This document shows, one piece after another, positions 8,906-17,194 of a stretch of 64,000 nucleotides of DNA. The stretch is from contig CANLGL010000010.1 in NCBI GenBank assembly GCA_947490345.1, forward strand, positions 1 through 64,000. The letters are read 5' to 3'. Source of the DNA: Deltaproteobacteria bacterium. Lineage in GTDB: Bacteria > Myxococcota_A > UBA796 > SXON01. Each line of letters opens with the position of its first letter. Positions within the stretch are counted from its first letter, which is position 1. Made by a program: the position numbers and the translations under genes. A model generated the notes under the pieces. The model was not told where the DNA came from, made no database searches, and saw nothing but the letters and a program-made list of their open reading frames with translations.

Positions 8906-8948
8906 TATCATGTAACGGCGGAAGGGGCCTGCGGCGCCCGGCGCAGCC
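8906..8948 (+). repeat. Fragment of the structured intergenic repeat, next to fmdB-like start
   Basis: Bases 8906-8935 match the reverse complement of 192-221 at 27 of 30 positions, including the putative -10 string (CATGAT on the minus strand at 8912-8907) and the GGAAGGGGCCTGCGGC block. Beyond 8935 the similarity fades into a different inverted repeat (GCGCCCGGCGC). It lies directly before the fmdB-like gene, as copy A1 lies before the gene at 236. Confidence 0.6.
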
Positions 8949-9051
8949 TCCACCCGACAGCGCCACGAGGTCGCTGAGCCCGATTGGGGGTTGAGTGGGG
9001 GTATCAACGCGGCCGTCCCCCGGTACAGAACCAGCTCAACCGGAGTCTCCG

Positions 9052-10842
9052 ATGTTCCTCTCCCTGGCCTTCCCCGCCCTCGCGCTCACCGTACCTGTCA
9101 GCGCCATCCTCACCGACGAGATCAACGCCAATGGCACGGAGGGTTTCAGGCAGACCGTCACGGGCACCGTCGCGGTCTCGAACCCGGCCACCGGCGCGGT
9201 CTACACCGTGGGCACGGACGAGCTCACCGTGAACAAGCGGGAAGCCTCGGGACGAGGGGAGATGTCCTTCGCGGGCGACCCCGCCGGCACGATCCGCACC
9301 TGGGCGCTCTACTACCTCGACGCGAACGGCGAGGTGCTCGGTGACCCGGAGGTGGTCGACATGCTGTTCGACGACAGCGGAAACGGCGCGATCGCGGCGA
9401 GGGACGGAGTCACCGGAGCGGTGATCGCGCTCAAGGCCGGCGCGGGCATCTACGGGAACTCAGTGTCGATTCAGGTCCAGGACAGCGGCGTGGACGCCAC
9501 CCTCATCGGCATCATCGAGCTCGCACACGAGGGGCCCGCCCTCGCTACCGACGCGGACATGACCGTGCTCGACGTGAACACATTCGCCGCCTTCCAGGAG
9601 CTCGGGCTCGACGCAGTGGTCGCGCTCGACTCGCGCAGCATCACCCTCCAGGGCGACGTCTCCGTCACCGGTCTCAGCGTCGCGAGCAACGGCACCGTTG
9701 AAGGGGGCGCGGATCTGCGCTGGGACGTGACGCTCTACGATCCGACGGTCACCGGCGGCTGCATGCTCAAGTGGTGCGATGCGCCGACGCTGATCCCGCT
9801 CGCGACAGTCTCCTATGTCGAGGCCATCGGCGCCGTGAAGAAGAAGTCCGGTCAGCCCGCGGCGGTGAAGCTCCAGCCGGCAGACGTGACCGACGACAGC
9901 TGGGACCTCGCGATGGGGATTCTCATGGACGGCGACTTCCGGGATCTGGCGATCGGGGCGTCCCTCGACTTCCTCGGTGTCACCGGCAGCGACATCGTGA
10001 CGCTGGACCCGGGCGGCTTCGGGGTGACCTGGGAGGCGGACACCTGCGGACAGGGACGCCACTGGTGCGTGGAGCAGGGCGTGGGCTCCTGCCACGACGA
10101 CCACATCGTCGACATCTTCCAGGACGGCGACTGCGAAGAATGCGGCGACTATGACTTCGTGAACCCGGAGGATCCGCCGGCCTGGGTCTTCCTCGCTGAC
10201 GAGTTCATCGAGGTGGCGGTCTATGACAGCGCGGGAGGATTCGTCGCGAGCCACATCTGCACAATCTCGCCCACGGCCGCGACCCTCGCGGGGACGAACG
10301 AGAACGACACGCTGGTGGGTGAGTGCACGCGTGACATGGCGGGCACGGAGGTGCGGCGTTTTAAGATCACGACGAACGGGTGGGACACCTCCGTTGAGGG
10401 GGCTCGCACGGTGGTGTTCGACGTCGAAATGGCCGGCGCCGCGTTCACGGGGGAGCGGACGGCCGGCGAGTGCACGAAGCTCGGGGGCTGCGCGACCGGG
10501 AGGGTCAGCGTCCTCGGCGGCACCATCGCGCTCTCGAGCGACGGCGTGGAGGTGCACCGCGCGCCCATCGCTGTCGAGGAGACCGAGTTCCACCTCCCCT
10601 TCTCCTTCGCGTCCGACGTGAGCGGGATGACAGGTGACCTCGTGCTCGACTTTGCCGACTCGACGCAGGAGCTCACGTGGGTCGCCTACGACGACGGGAT
10701 CCGCGGCTACGCGGGCGACGTGCTGGTCCGCGAGATCGGGTTCGCGGACGTGGATGTCGTGCGCAATCAGAAGCAGTTCCGCTGTGGGGCGTTCAGCGCC
10801 ACGGGATCCGTGATGACCACCCAGTGTACGACCCACCGCTGA
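9052..10842 (+). CDS. Large exported protein of unknown function
   Basis: 596 residues with a signal peptide (MFLSLAFPALALTVPVSA), chosen over an upstream GTG because that would hide the signal. The body is rich in beta-strand patterns and acidic residues, with a Cys-rich patch in the middle (TCGQGRHWC...GSCHDDH...DCEECGDYDF, about residues 340-375) that could bind metal or form disulfides. No catalytic motif is recognised. Monocistronic: divergent from the fmdB-like gene, followed by a 130-base gap holding nothing I can name. Confidence 0.7.
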   Translation: MFLSLAFPALALTVPVSAILTDEINANGTEGFRQTVTGTVAVSNPATGAVYTVGTDELTVNKREASGRGEMSFAGDPAGTIRTWALYYLDANGEVLGDPEVVDMLFDDSGNGAIAARDGVTGAVIALKAGAGIYGNSVSIQVQDSGVDATLIGIIELAHEGPALATDADMTVLDVNTFAAFQELGLDAVVALDSRSITLQGDVSVTGLSVASNGTVEGGADLRWDVTLYDPTVTGGCMLKWCDAPTLIPLATVSYVEAIGAVKKKSGQPAAVKLQPADVTDDSWDLAMGILMDGDFRDLAIGASLDFLGVTGSDIVTLDPGGFGVTWEADTCGQGRHWCVEQGVGSCHDDHIVDIFQDGDCEECGDYDFVNPEDPPAWVFLADEFIEVAVYDSAGGFVASHICTISPTAATLAGTNENDTLVGECTRDMAGTEVRRFKITTNGWDTSVEGARTVVFDVEMAGAAFTGERTAGECTKLGGCATGRVSVLGGTIALSSDGVEVHRAPIAVEETEFHLPFSFASDVSGMTGDLVLDFADSTQELTWVAYDDGIRGYAGDVLVREIGFADVDVVRNQKQFRCGAFSATGSVMTTQCTTHR

Positions 10843-10972
10843 GCGGCTGAGCGATGAGACGGGCGTCAACGCGAGCATGCGCGTCACCGCTACCGCGCGG
10901 CGATTTCCGCCGCTGGAGCACCGGCCGCCTCATCCCTCTCGGCCTCCGTGGTAGGCTCGCCCCCAGAGTTTG

Positions 10973-12175
10973 ATGCCCCTCCCCCGCCGAGTCCTTCGCG
11001 TCGCGACCGGCGGCGTTATCGCCCCGTGGAATACCCCCGTCGGCGCCGTCCGCATCCTCGGCACCCCGCTCGCCGAGCGACAGTCGCTGACGCTGTCACG
11101 ACTGGGTCTTTCGATCGCGGGTGACGTGGCCGCCGAAGACGCCGGCAAGGAGGCTGACACCCTCTACGTGGACGACGACGTCGACTTCGCCGCGGGGACG
11201 CTCCGCACGTGGCTCAAACACGCCGGACCCGGCGCGCGCATGGCGATCGTCGAGCGGCCGCCCCGGGTAGGCGAGCTGGAAGTCGAGCCGCAGGCGTGGT
11301 TCCGCGACGGCGCCATCACCGAGGCAGCGCTGCCCGGCGCGACGCCAGTGCGCTTGTGCGGGGTGCGCTGGGGCGACGGGACGCGGCCGGTGCGCGTGGA
11401 TCCGTTGGGCTTCGCCGGCCGCAGCCACCTCCCGGGACCCTTCGGCGCCGGACAGGCCCTCGATTGGGCGGTCGACGTGCGGACGGCCGTCACCGTGCGC
11501 CACTGGGTGCACCTGCTGCGCGCGTCGTACGCGGCGTTGGGCGTGGCGATCTGGGAGCGCCTGCTCTTGTCGCCCTGGGCGCCCCTCTGGACGTGGATGC
11601 GCTCGCCACTGCGGCCGCGCTTCTCCGCCATCGGCCGTCGCTGCAAGGTCCATCCCACCGCCATCCTGGACGGGTGCATCCTCGGCGACGACGTCCACAT
11701 CGGCCCCTACAGCGTGCTCCGCGGCTGCTGGGTCGGCGACGGCACCCACGTCGAGGATCACGTCACCGCGCGCCTGTCCTCGATCGGGCCGCACGCCCAC
11801 GTCGGCAACTACTCGATGTTCAACCTGTCGGTCCTCGGCGAGCGGTCCAGCGTCGGCCACATCGGCGCGCAGGTCTGTGCCATCGGCGACGACTGCTTCG
11901 TCAGCACCTTCGCCACCTTGCACGACCTGAACCTGCGGGGAAACGTGAAGGTGCGCTGGGGCGACCGGGTGCTGGACAGCGGCGTTCCGTTCCTCGGCGT
12001 GGCGCTCGGCCACGGGGTCAAGCTCGGTGCGGGCGTGACCATCGCTTCCGGTCGCGACGTCCCCAATGGTGTGCGCGTGGTGGCCGAGGGTCCGGTCGCG
12101 AGGATTCCCGCCGATCTAGCCGCGGGCGACTACCATGTGTCGGGCGGGCGCCTGGTTCGGGACGGCGGTTCGTGA
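10973..12175 (+). CDS. GlmU-like protein with left-handed beta-helix acyltransferase domain
   Basis: 400 residues. The N-terminus (NTPVGAVRILGTPLAERQ ... LYVDDDVDF) resembles the degenerate nucleotidyltransferase half of GlmU-like proteins, without a clear GXGTRM signature. From about residue 225 hexapeptide repeats run to 370 (VHPTAILDGCILGDDVHIGP, VGDGTHVEDHVTARL, IGPHAHVGNYSM, LGHGVKLGAGVTIASG), folding as a left-handed beta-helix typical of acetyl or acyl transfer to sugars. The ATG at 10973 is preferred to a TTG one codon earlier. Likely role in cell-surface or precursor sugar acylation; substrate unknown. Confidence 0.75.
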   Translation: MPLPRRVLRVATGGVIAPWNTPVGAVRILGTPLAERQSLTLSRLGLSIAGDVAAEDAGKEADTLYVDDDVDFAAGTLRTWLKHAGPGARMAIVERPPRVGELEVEPQAWFRDGAITEAALPGATPVRLCGVRWGDGTRPVRVDPLGFAGRSHLPGPFGAGQALDWAVDVRTAVTVRHWVHLLRASYAALGVAIWERLLLSPWAPLWTWMRSPLRPRFSAIGRRCKVHPTAILDGCILGDDVHIGPYSVLRGCWVGDGTHVEDHVTARLSSIGPHAHVGNYSMFNLSVLGERSSVGHIGAQVCAIGDDCFVSTFATLHDLNLRGNVKVRWGDRVLDSGVPFLGVALGHGVKLGAGVTIASGRDVPNGVRVVAEGPVARIPADLAAGDYHVSGGRLVRDGGS

Positions 12176-12189
12176 GCGCAGCGACACGG

Positions 12190-12313
12190 AGAGGGGGAGA
12201 GCGCCACTCACGGCGCGTTGGCAACGCGACGGGTGCCGCAGGCCGAAAACCGCAGGTTGGAGGCCGGAGGGAATGGCGCGGTAGGGGGAGAGGACCTTTG
12301 GGCCTCTCCCCCC
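12190..12313 (-). repeat. Structured intergenic repeat, copy A2
   Basis: Same family as 91-221. It carries a 10-bp stem (GGGGGAGAGG at 12284-12293 against 12303-12312), the AACCGCAGGTTGGAGGCCGG block and the GCGTTGGCAACGC inverted repeat. It fills the gap between the beta-helix gene and the GT2 gene, with the hairpin end facing the GT2 start 26 bases away. Confidence 0.75.
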
Positions 12314-12338
12314 AGGGCACGCCAGCGAGCGCGCGGGC

Positions 12339-13535
12339 GTGAGCGGGGGAGAAATCGCTTTCTGGCTGGTCGCGAGCGGTGGTGCGCTCTTCCGGATGCG
12401 GGCGGCCCAGCGCATCGCGGAGGTGCTGTCGCCTCGATGGCGCCTCGCTCCTGCGGGCAGCGATGTCGCCGATCCATCGGTACGCGTGAGCGTGTGCATC
12501 CCCGCGCGCGACGAGGCGGCGGTCATCGATCGGGTGCTGGCGTCGTTGGACGCGCAGGACCACGCCGACACCGAGGTCATCGTCTGTGACGATCGCTCCA
12601 CCGACGGCACCGGCACCCTCGCCCAGGCCCACCGTTGTCGGGTGATCGAGGGCAGCGAGCCGCCGGAGGGTTGGCTGGGCAAACAGTGGGCGCTTCAGAC
12701 GGCGGCGGGTGCGGCCACCGGCGAGCTCCTCTGCTTTGCCGACGCTGACACCTGGCACCACCCCGCCGCCCTCCGCACGTGCGTCACCGAGATGGAGCGC
12801 GACCAGCTCGACGTGCTGGTCGTCGTCGGTGGCCAAGCGCTCGGGACCTGGTCCGAGCGGCTGGTCATGCCAATGTTCTGGACCGCCCTCCTGAGTTTTT
12901 TGGACGTCAAACGTGCTGAGGATCCCGAGCGTCCCAACGACGCGATGGGCAACGGCCAGTTCTGGTTGGTCCGGAGGGCCGCCTACGATCGCATCGGCGG
13001 ACATGAGCGGGTCAAGGACCGCCTCGCCGAAGATGTCGCCATCGTTCGCGCGCTCAAGGCCGACGGCGCGCGGTACCGTTTACGCTTCGGCCCCACCCTG
13101 ACCGCCACGCGCATGTACACCGGCTTCGGCTCGCTGTGGCGCGGCTTTCAGAAGAATGCCGCGGTTGTGGACCCCACGCAGCCCGTGCTGTCGGCGGTGC
13201 TGACGATCGTCGCCGTGATCCTCCTCGTCCAGGCCGAACTGTGGCCGTGGTTGGTGCTCATCCTTGCGCCCAGCCTCGGCGGACTCTGGGCGCATCCAGT
13301 GACGATCCTGCTGGCCGCGGCCCAGGCGGCCGCGCTGATCCACGGCCGCGCCTCGATGTACTCCGTCGTTTGCGACGCGGCTTCCGGGGAGAAGCTGTCT
13401 CGCTCGCCGTGGCTCTACCTGGCGCAACCTTTGGGCGCGATCATCGGGATGGCGGCCATCCTCAACTCGATGCAGGCGCAGCTCCGCGGAGCCACCCGCT
13501 GGAAGGGCCGCCGCGTTCAGGGGAAGAGCCTGTGA
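12339..13535 (+). CDS. GT2-family glycosyltransferase, membrane-associated (HpnB/CrtQ-like)
   Basis: 398 residues, GTG start. The GT-A fold shows VCIPARDEAAVI, the DDRSTDGT nucleotide loop, the metal-binding DAD (FADADTWHHP) and an acceptor region NGQFWLVRRAAYDRIGG followed by EDVAIVRALK. After YTGFGSLWRGFQKN three or four membrane helices close the protein (about 285-375). This layout matches carotenoid or hopanoid-type glycosyltransferases, so a lipid acceptor is plausible but inferred. The stop overlaps the GTG of miaA (GTGA). Confidence 0.8.
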   Translation: MSGGEIAFWLVASGGALFRMRAAQRIAEVLSPRWRLAPAGSDVADPSVRVSVCIPARDEAAVIDRVLASLDAQDHADTEVIVCDDRSTDGTGTLAQAHRCRVIEGSEPPEGWLGKQWALQTAAGAATGELLCFADADTWHHPAALRTCVTEMERDQLDVLVVVGGQALGTWSERLVMPMFWTALLSFLDVKRAEDPERPNDAMGNGQFWLVRRAAYDRIGGHERVKDRLAEDVAIVRALKADGARYRLRFGPTLTATRMYTGFGSLWRGFQKNAAVVDPTQPVLSAVLTIVAVILLVQAELWPWLVLILAPSLGGLWAHPVTILLAAAQAAALIHGRASMYSVVCDAASGEKLSRSPWLYLAQPLGAIIGMAAILNSMQAQLRGATRWKGRRVQGKSL

Positions 13536-14380
13536 AGCCGCTGGTGATCACCGGCCCCACCGCAGCCGGAAAGTCAGCCGGAGCACTGGCGATAGCGGAG
13601 GAGTACGGCGCCACCATCGTCGCCATGGACGCGATGACCGTCTACCGCGGCATGGACATCGGCACCGCCAAGCCCACTCCCGAGGATCGACGGCGCGTCC
13701 CGCACCGCGGCCTCGACCTCCGCAAGCCGACCGAGAGCTTCGCCGCCGTGGACTTCGTCGCTGTCGCCGAGGCGGCGCTCGCCGAAGGGGGTCCGGTCGT
13801 CATGTGCGGGGGAACGCCGTTCTACCTGCGCGCTTTCCTCGACGGGCTGGTGCCGGCGCCGCCGGCGGATGCGGCTCTGCGCGCGGAGCTCTCCGCGCTG
13901 GAGGACCCTTGGACGCGCCTGCAGGCGGTAGACCCCGTGCTCGCGGCGCGCCTGCACCCCAACGATCGGGTGCGCATCGTGCGCGGACTCGAGGTGCACG
14001 CGCTCACCGGGACGCCGCTCTCCGCCCTGCACGCCTCCGACCAGCCCGTCCGGCGTGACTGCGAGGTGGTCTGGGTGGACCACCCGTCCCTCAACGAGCG
14101 CATCGACGCGCGCGTGCTCGGGATGATCGACGCCGGCTACGTCCAGGAGGTCGCCGGACTGCTGGAAAGCGGCGTGCCGCGGGACTGCAAGCCGATGCTT
14201 TCGCTCGGCTACAAGCACCTCGCCGCGCACCTGCTGGATGGGGTCGCTATCGAGGAGGCGGTGCGCCTGACGCAGCGCGACAGCCGGACTTTCGCGAGGA
14301 AACAGCGCACCTTTCTGCGGGGGCTCGGCTTTCTGCCAGGCGGAAGCGTGGCGGAGGCCGCGGCGCGGGCGTTTGGGTGA
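13532..14380 (+). CDS. miaA: tRNA dimethylallyltransferase
   Basis: 282 residues. MiaA transfers a dimethylallyl group to A37 of tRNAs reading UNN codons. The Walker A loop GPTAAGKS is at the extreme N-terminus, followed by the substrate segment DAMTVYRGMDIGTAKPTPED, GGTPFYLRAFLDGL and the tRNA-binding DSRTFARKQRTFLRG. Length is slightly short for the family. The GTG at 13532 overlaps the GT2 stop and gives the expected N-terminus. Confidence 0.93.
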   Translation: MKPLVITGPTAAGKSAGALAIAEEYGATIVAMDAMTVYRGMDIGTAKPTPEDRRRVPHRGLDLRKPTESFAAVDFVAVAEAALAEGGPVVMCGGTPFYLRAFLDGLVPAPPADAALRAELSALEDPWTRLQAVDPVLAARLHPNDRVRIVRGLEVHALTGTPLSALHASDQPVRRDCEVVWVDHPSLNERIDARVLGMIDAGYVQEVAGLLESGVPRDCKPMLSLGYKHLAAHLLDGVAIEEAVRLTQRDSRTFARKQRTFLRGLGFLPGGSVAEAAARAFG

Positions 14381-14824
14381 GGCGGGGCGGGCGCGACGTC
14401 AGCGCCGCCGACGCAGCGCCACCGCCTCGCACGGCGCCTCGGAGTCGTCGACCAGGATGTCGGCCTCCCCGTGCCCGCTGAAACAGCGCATGCGTCGCGT
14501 CCTCCCGCTCCGGTGGCTTGCTGCCTGCCTCGCGGCCGCGCGACGCCCCAGCCATGCCCAGCCATGCCCCCCAAAATGCGACAGTGGGCCTGGCCATGCC
14601 CCCGGATTTGCGACAAGGCCGCATCGCAGGCGGACCGTCGTGCCGCCGCGACGCTAATATCCGGCGTTCGTCCGTGGCGCGCTCCGCCGCCGTCGGCGTA
14701 CGCGGGCCTCGGTGTCGCAAATCACCCCCCATGGCTCTGCCGCTGTCGCAAATCGGGGGGCATGGCTCGATCTTAGGTGCGACGCTTTCATATCGCGACA
14801 CTACGGCGGCGGCGCGACTGCGCG
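14381..14824. other. Intergenic region with four short dispersed repeats
   Basis: This 444-base gap lies between convergent genes and has no convincing coding frame. It holds a 24-bp unit, GCCATGCCCCC then about six bases then GCGACA, twice forward (14561-14584, 14593-14616) and twice inverted (14713-14735, 14743-14766). TATCGCGACA follows at 14791-14800. The two pairs face each other across about 100 bases, so the whole could fold as a large hairpin. Confidence 0.7.
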
Positions 14825-15365
14825 TCACTCCCCCACGACGAAAACCGGCGCCGCTCCCAGTTCCAGGACGACCTCGCCGTCCTCCACCGGGCGAGACTCG
14901 CTCCCGGGCTCCGCCCCGACCTCGGTCACCGCGGTGGTCACGCGTACGCTGGTGGAGCCCTCACCGACGGCGAGCGCGTACGTCGCCACCTGCTCGCCCG
15001 CCTCGCCCGGAAGGTGTAGCGCCCCGTCTTCATTCCACAACACCCACAACGAAACCCCGGCTCGCCCCAGCCGGTAGCCCCGCGCGCCTTCGGTGCCGCC
15101 GATACGCTCCACCTCGTCGAAGGGCTCGCGCGGCGGGCTCAGACAAACCCCACTCGAACGCTTCGAGGCGCGTCTTGGCCCACGGCACGCCGATGGCGAC
15201 GTATGGCTCCGACAGACCCACCTGCGTGTACTCCACGCCCAGCGCGAAGTCCCCGATCGACACCGTCGGGTAGCTGGCATCGCTGTCATCGGGCGGCGGG
15301 GCACATCCCTGAGAACCAGACAGGGGCAGAAGCAGCAGCAGCCGTGGCGGCGGGAGAGGACTCAT
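14825..15365 (-). pseudogene. Frameshifted remnant of an exported lipoprotein, possibly glycosidase-like
   Basis: The start frame encodes a lipoprotein signal (MSPLPPPRLLLLLPLSGSQGC) and runs to about 15150 (VEYTQVGLSEPYVAIGVPWAKTRLEAFEWG, of which only part is quoted per motif). A second frame then continues with PPREPFDEVERIGG, GVSLWVLWNEDGALHLP and ends ELGAAPVFVVGE. No single frame covers both. The ending resembles the C-terminal beta domain of some glycoside hydrolases and the start resembles their first strands, so a catalytic middle may have been lost as well. It lies 11 bases after the DUF3999 gene stop in the same direction. Confidence 0.6.
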
Positions 15366-15376
15366 CGACGGTTGCT

Positions 15377-17194
15377 CTACGGCTCCCGCGCCGTGGCCAG
15401 CAGCCGCCCGACCATCACCAGGAGCCCCAGCGCCAACGCGCCGACCACCGCGAGGACCATGAACCGCTCGCCGCCCGCCAAAGCGGGACCGCCGATGGCC
15501 TTCGCCTCGCCCAGGCTGCCGACCGCCAGCTTGCGCACCACCAAGCGCTGGGACAGCAGGCCCAGGTCGTACTCGGCCACGCCAGCGACGCGCGAGCCGT
15601 ACACCAGCCGCGCCCCCTCCGGCACGTTGGCGCGCAGCTCCCACTCGGGGAAGCTCACCGTCACCGACTCAATCGGCAGCGGGGCGTTGTCGCCATTGTC
15701 GATGCGGATGAGCAGCTCCTTGCCGACGATGGCGTCCACGGCCACCGCCACGCTCGTTCCGGCGCCATCTCCGCGCCAATCGACCACGCGCAGCGGCTCC
15801 GTCATCGTGCCCCTGTCGCGCAGCACCGTGATTCGTCGTGAGAAGACATCGCGCGAAGTGGTGAGCGTCAACGTCGCCACCGGCGCATCGGACTGGCCAA
15901 GCGGCACGCGGATGAGCGAGCTGCGGCCTTCCTCCTGCCGGGTGAAGGGCGCGGTCTCCCAGAGCGTCTCGCGCCCGGTGCGACGAACAACCAGCGGGAT
16001 CTGCCGGTCCTCGGCGTCGACGATGCGCAGGTCGCTCAGGTTGGTCTGAGCGCGGGCGAGCACCTCCCGGTCGAGCGGGACTCGCAGCCACCCGGAGCCG
16101 ACGATGGGCCGCTCCCACTTCCACTTCACCATGGCCAGGATGGCGCCGGGACCGTCGAGGCCCTCGCGCGTCTCGAGCGGAACGTGGGCCGGGTTCGGCT
16201 CGACGGTCACCTCGGTGATGCGCGTCGTCGCGAGACGCACCAGGTCGGGGCCTCCGAAGGTGAGGTCCTGCGAACCATCGCCGACCGAGACGCCAAAGTA
16301 CGCGGTGAACGGCCCAGCGCCGGGATCGCGGACGAGCAGCTCCGCCCCCACCGAGCACACCTCGAAGCCGGTGACCGGCAGGATCTGGCCGGCGGCGGAT
16401 TGAATGTCGACCAGGAGGGCATCCGCGCCCAGCGCAAGGTCCTCGATTCGCGTGGCGTCGTAGGTCGCGCCGCCAAAGGTCAGGCGGCGGATCGGCTTGC
16501 TTTCGCCATAATACTCGCGGCCTTCGCCAGGAATGAACACCTGCACGTTGCGGTCGAACACGTCAGCGTCACTGAGCACGCGCAGGCTGCGGACCAGCCG
16601 CGGCCCGCCGAAGTCGAGGGCGTAGCGGGCGTACCCGGCCTCCGTCAGCACCGGAGCCCCCGGATCGAGCGTGGCACAGTCGGGCTCGACATACTCATCC
16701 GGAAAAGACTCGCCGATCACCTCGTAAATGTGGGCGTCGCTCCGAACGACCCACGGCCCCCGACCCGCCGGCACCGGCACCGTGTCGGTAGTGAGCTCCT
16801 GGCCATTGATGGTGCCAACCGGAAATACGAAGCTACCGATGCCATCGATGGACAGTCGCCCAGGATGCCAGCCACCGACGTCGGGGAAGCGCAGCGACTG
16901 GATGACACGAAGACTCGGACCGACACGCCAATGGTGGTCGTCGAACTGCACCACGTCCAGGCGCTCGGTGTTGAAGGCCATGCGGTCAGTGGTGAGCACC
17001 GCGAATGGGACGACGTCGCCAGCGCGGTTGCGGAGGCTCAGGGTGCTTCCGAGTTGCGACGGAGCCGCGCCTGCGACGGCGGGCGGGAGGCGGATGCGAC
17101 TGACGCCCGCAGCGGGAACGTCGAAGCGGGCGACCTCGGGCGCTTCCACCGAAGGCTCCGCGGCGAAGGCGACCAGACCGATAAAAGCGATCAT
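15377..17194 (-). CDS. DUF3999-family exported membrane-anchored protein
   Basis: 605 residues: signal peptide (MIAFIGLVAFAAEP), a long beta-rich periplasmic region and one C-terminal helix (MVLAVVGALALGLLVMVGRLL) near the end. DUF3999 proteins are regularly encoded beside DUF2339 multi-pass proteins, as here; the role of the pair is unknown. The ATG at 17194 overlaps the DUF2339 stop (ATGA). Confidence 0.75.
   Translation of the reverse strand: MIAFIGLVAFAAEPSVEAPEVARFDVPAAGVSRIRLPPAVAGAAPSQLGSTLSLRNRAGDVVPFAVLTTDRMAFNTERLDVVQFDDHHWRVGPSLRVIQSLRFPDVGGWHPGRLSIDGIGSFVFPVGTINGQELTTDTVPVPAGRGPWVVRSDAHIYEVIGESFPDEYVEPDCATLDPGAPVLTEAGYARYALDFGGPRLVRSLRVLSDADVFDRNVQVFIPGEGREYYGESKPIRRLTFGGATYDATRIEDLALGADALLVDIQSAAGQILPVTGFEVCSVGAELLVRDPGAGPFTAYFGVSVGDGSQDLTFGGPDLVRLATTRITEVTVEPNPAHVPLETREGLDGPGAILAMVKWKWERPIVGSGWLRVPLDREVLARAQTNLSDLRIVDAEDRQIPLVVRRTGRETLWETAPFTRQEEGRSSLIRVPLGQSDAPVATLTLTTSRDVFSRRITVLRDRGTMTEPLRVVDWRGDGAGTSVAVAVDAIVGKELLIRIDNGDNAPLPIESVTVSFPEWELRANVPEGARLVYGSRVAGVAEYDLGLLSQRLVVRKLAVGSLGEAKAIGGPALAGGERFMVLAVVGALALGLLVMVGRLLATAREP

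Noticed and set aside
9460-10887. A 475-residue minus-strand frame over the exported protein gene
   Set aside because: No start context, domain or signal; antisense frames stay open by chance in 70% GC DNA. Many similar long frames were discarded for the same reason.
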